This document shows positions 16,120 through 18,449 of a stretch of 18,449 nucleotides of DNA, in pieces. Within the stretch, counting starts at the first letter, position 1. Each line of letters begins with the position of its first letter. The stretch spans positions 1 to 18,449 of the forward strand of contig JADGJG010000488.1 of NCBI GenBank assembly GCA_027596195.1. The letters run 5' to 3'. This DNA is from Podochytrium sp. JEL0797 (lineage: Eukaryota; Chytridiomycota; Chytridiomycetes; Chytridiales; Chytriomycetaceae). The translations under genes were made by a program, and so were the position numbers. The notes beneath the pieces were generated by a model that did not search any database, was not told the DNA's origin, and was given only the letters and a program-made list of their open reading frames with translations.

Positions 16120-18449
16120 ATGTCAGAGATCGAAACCCCTCCGCGGACCTCGACACCTGGCAGTGCGGCAGCGGCATCACCGCACGTGTTTCTGCGGCTT
16201 GGACTCTCGCAGCTTCTCGCGCACCGCGACGCGGCCAAGGTCAAGCAGCTTGTGGCGGCGGTTGCACTCGCGCAGGAAACGCTAGCGGGGCTTGAGGCGG
16301 GCGGGGCGACCGAGACTGCGCTTGCGATTCTGTTTGCCCCGCTGCGGCTTGCGGCGTGTGGTGGACAGCCGGGCGTGGCGGCCGTGGCCGTGGATACCCT
16401 CGGGAAGCTGTTTGGGCAGCGGTACTGGGCGCGCTTTGCGTCGGTCTCTTCTAGTGGAGAAGGCGAGGTGGCTAGTGGACAAGTGCCTAGTGGTAACGGA
16501 GATGTCTCTAGTGGACAAGAGGAGGTGTCTAGTGGAAATGGCCAAGACGCCGACCTCGACTCTGTCGTTTCCGCCACAGACGGCGGCATCCTCGCCGACG
16601 CCGTGCGCGCAATCTGCGCCGCTGAGGCCTCTGCCGACGAGAGGCTGCAGCTGCAGATAGTCAAGGCGCTGAGTTCGGCTGTCCTCGCGGGCTCCGCGTC
16701 GTCCATCATTCCGAACTCGCCATCCACCCACTCGTCCTTCTTTTTCGACAAGCAACAACCACAAACTACAAACCACACCATCCACGGCCCAACTCTCCTG
16801 CGCGCAATCAGATCCACGTTCAACATCTTCCTGCTGGCAAAGAGTCCCTCCACTCAGATCGTGGCCCAGGCGGCCCTCACTCAGATGATCCAGGCCGTCT
16901 TTGGACGCGTCCCGAGGGGGTTGGCGCCCTTGGGCTTTGTCCCAGGGAATGATGATCTCGATGTCTCGGTCCAGGAAGACGACTCGGTCGCCTCGTCGGC
17001 AGAGTTGCAAGAGTTTGACCAAAACATCAAGGACATTTTCCTCGTCTTTCGCGCCCTGTGCAAACTGAGCATGAAACCCATTCCCGCAAACGAAGGGTAA
17101 CCCACTTGTTTTTGCGGATCGTGCATTTGCTCACTCGAAATCACCCCCACTCACCCGCATTCACCAAACCAACAGATCCACGGACCTTAAATCAAACGCC
17201 ATGCGCTCGAAACTCCTCTCCCTCCACCTCATTCACACAATCCTCTGCTCACACATGCACATTCTCTTCCTCAACACCCCCATGCTCTTCCCCTCCGACT
17301 TTATCGCCGCCCTCGTCGACTCCACATCCACCACCTCCTCCTCAGACCTCGCTCCCATCCCGAGCGTCTCTTCCCCATCCCGAACAACTCCTCCCGACGA
17401 CTCCATCCCTCCTCCTACCCCTACCACTGCTCCCGCACTCGCAGCAGCAGTCACTGTATACACCCCGACACTGTTTATCCATGCCATCAAACCGTATCTC
17501 TGTTTGAGTATCACGCGAAATGCCGTTTCTGTCGTCCCCCAGGTCTTTGACGTCTCGATGGAGATTTTTGGGCTCGTGTTGATGGAGTTGAGGGTGTTTT
17601 TGAAGGTACGGCCCTGTTTGAAAGCGAAAGAAAGAGCGAAGCGAGCAAGCAGAGTCTGATGGCGTGTTTGCAAAAAGAGCGAGCGAAGCGAGCAAAAACA
17701 GTTGAAGGCACCGTCAACAAACATGAGAATTGCATATGCGTTGGCGTCATGAAGCTATACCCCCCCCCCCCTCTCTCCCCGCTTTTTTCCCGACTCTAAC
17801 CCCCTCATTCATTCCTTCTTTTGCCACCCGCCGCGCGAAATCAGCGTCCTCCGCACCGAAATCCTCCTCCCCATCCTCGAATCCAAATCCACCCAACTCA
17901 TCACATTCCACCAACGCACGTCCCTCCTCAAAATCCTCACTTCCCTCCTCTCCCCCGCTGGAGGCCGCGGAGGCCGCCTCCTGGTCGAAATCTACCTCAA
18001 TTACGACTGTGACCCCGAAAGCACCACCTCCCGCGAAAATATTTGGGACCGCTTCGTGATGCTCTTGTCGCGACTTGTGACGCAGCAACACCACGCGTCT
18101 GGGGTCACGTCTTCTCCTGCGCTTGGCGGAGGTGGTGGAGTGTCCACGATTGGGAGTACGAAAAGTGCCGTGATTCGACCCATGACGACGCAAGCGCTCA
18201 CGAGTTTGACAAAGGAGCAGTTGAAGGAGTTGTATAGTACTTCAGGGGATTTTGGGGAGCTCAAGAAACGTGGGGTGGAGGTGCTTGTGAGAGGGGTGTT
18301 GGCTCCGTTGGTGGAGTTTTCGTGGGAACGGTGGAGAGGGGATCATCCGGATGCGTTGGGGGTGGGGCAGGAAATGGGTGCGTCGATGGAGGCCGGGTTG
18401 GGGGAGGAGGAGGTGGGGAGTATGTTGGGGTTGGTGGCGGGGGGTGAGG
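16120..18449 (+). CDS. SEC7: Sec7/BIG-type Arf guanine-nucleotide exchange factor, N-terminal part (3' end beyond window)
   Basis: Large Arf-GEF of the trans-Golgi, which loads GTP on Arf to drive vesicle formation. The visible part is the N-terminal DCB and HUS regulatory region; the catalytic Sec7 domain must lie downstream. Exon 1 is 16120-17096, with DCB features ADAVRAICAAE...LQLQIVKALSSAVL, LLRAIRSTFNIFLLAKS and ALTQMIQAVFGRV. It ends at LCKLSMKPIP, matching the BIG1/Sec7p motif. A 79-nt intron (17097-17175) leads in phase to exon 2, 17176-17605, with DLKSNAMRSKLLSLHLIHTI and LFIHAIKPYLCLSITRNAVS. The next exon, from about 17834, contains the HUS box NYDCD at 17999-18013. That junction does not resolve cleanly, because no AG sits where homology wants it. 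A five-unit SSGxxxV insert lies at 16449-16550. The first in-frame ATG, 16120, is the chosen start. GTGAGG at 18444 could be another donor. The symbol follows yeast SEC7. Confidence 0.9.
16449..16550 (+). repeat. Short coding repeat (SSGxxxV) within the DCB region of Sec7
   Basis: CTAGTGG recurs at 16451, 16472, 16487, 16508 and 16529, at steps of 21, 15, 21 and 21 nt. It encodes heptads such as SSGEGEV, PSGNGDV and SSGQEEV. It sits between conserved helical segments of the DCB region and is probably a flexible surface loop. Confidence 0.8.
17606..17844 (+). other. Expanded Sec7 intron with internal direct repeat and C12 run
   Basis: The donor is AAG|GTACGG at 17606. The only good acceptor is TCAG ending at 17844, after a long pyrimidine tract and a CTAAC branch-like sequence. 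At about 239 nt it is three to four times the usual intron length here. It contains GAGCGAAGCGAGCAA twice (17634-17648, 17681-17695) and a run of 12 C at 17760-17771. The exact acceptor is uncertain because this pair shifts the reading frame. Confidence 0.55.
17615..17701. repeat. Two imperfect direct repeats of about 40 nt in the Sec7 intron
   Basis: Each unit starts with TGTTTG, continues A-rich, then has GAGCGAAGCGAGCAA and ends in CAG (about 17615-17652 and 17664-17701). The core is identical over 15 nt. It may be the remnant of a dispersed repeat or of a local duplication. Confidence 0.7.

Noticed and set aside
15842..16295. Open frames just upstream of and overlapping the Sec7 start
   Set aside because: Short, unlike any protein I know, and out of frame with the conserved DCB region.

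Overview
The window is nuclear DNA from a filamentous or zoosporic fungus. The genes are split by short GT-AG introns (mostly 49-79 nt), AATAAA-like 3' signals are visible, and two genes carry the fungus-specific WOPR (Gti1/Pac2) DNA-binding domain. The compact layout and GC-rich third positions would suit an early-diverging (chytrid-like) lineage, but that placement is inference.

Layout. 1-1169: 3' part of a WOPR transcription-factor gene; the window opens in one of its introns, in an extreme poly-C tract. 1170-1966: spacer with two palindromes, promoter of the next gene. 1967-3603: a complete tandem paralogue of the first WOPR gene, four exons. 3914-4825: a C2H2 zinc-finger regulator. 4826-5304: shared 3' region of convergent genes. 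5305-8153 (minus): a four-exon gene for an 892-residue protein I do not recognise, with an internal duplication. 8154-8639: divergent promoter. 8640-11450: a secreted Ser/Thr-rich mucin-like protein ending in two ricin-B-like (QxW) lectin-type domains. 11451-11883: promoter. 11884-15675: a larger secreted Ser/Thr-repeat protein without lectin domains but with a related signal/propeptide exon. 15676-16119: spacer with TATA-like boxes. 16120-18449: 5' part of a Sec7/BIG-type Arf guanine-nucleotide exchange factor, running off the window.

Three themes stand out. First, the head-to-tail WOPR duplication keeps intron positions and even an intron-internal sequence. Second, the two neighbouring mucin genes share exon 1 architecture, a dibasic propeptide, a Ser/Thr repeat grammar and a repeated CTGTCAAA promoter motif, so they look like a co-regulated cell-surface pair; this is the best candidate for an undescribed system. 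Third, the mucin repeats keep a fixed AGC/AGT serine codon in register while the other third positions are scrambled. All gene models were spliced by eye from frame continuity and splice signals. There are no RNA genes, transposons or CRISPR arrays that I can support.
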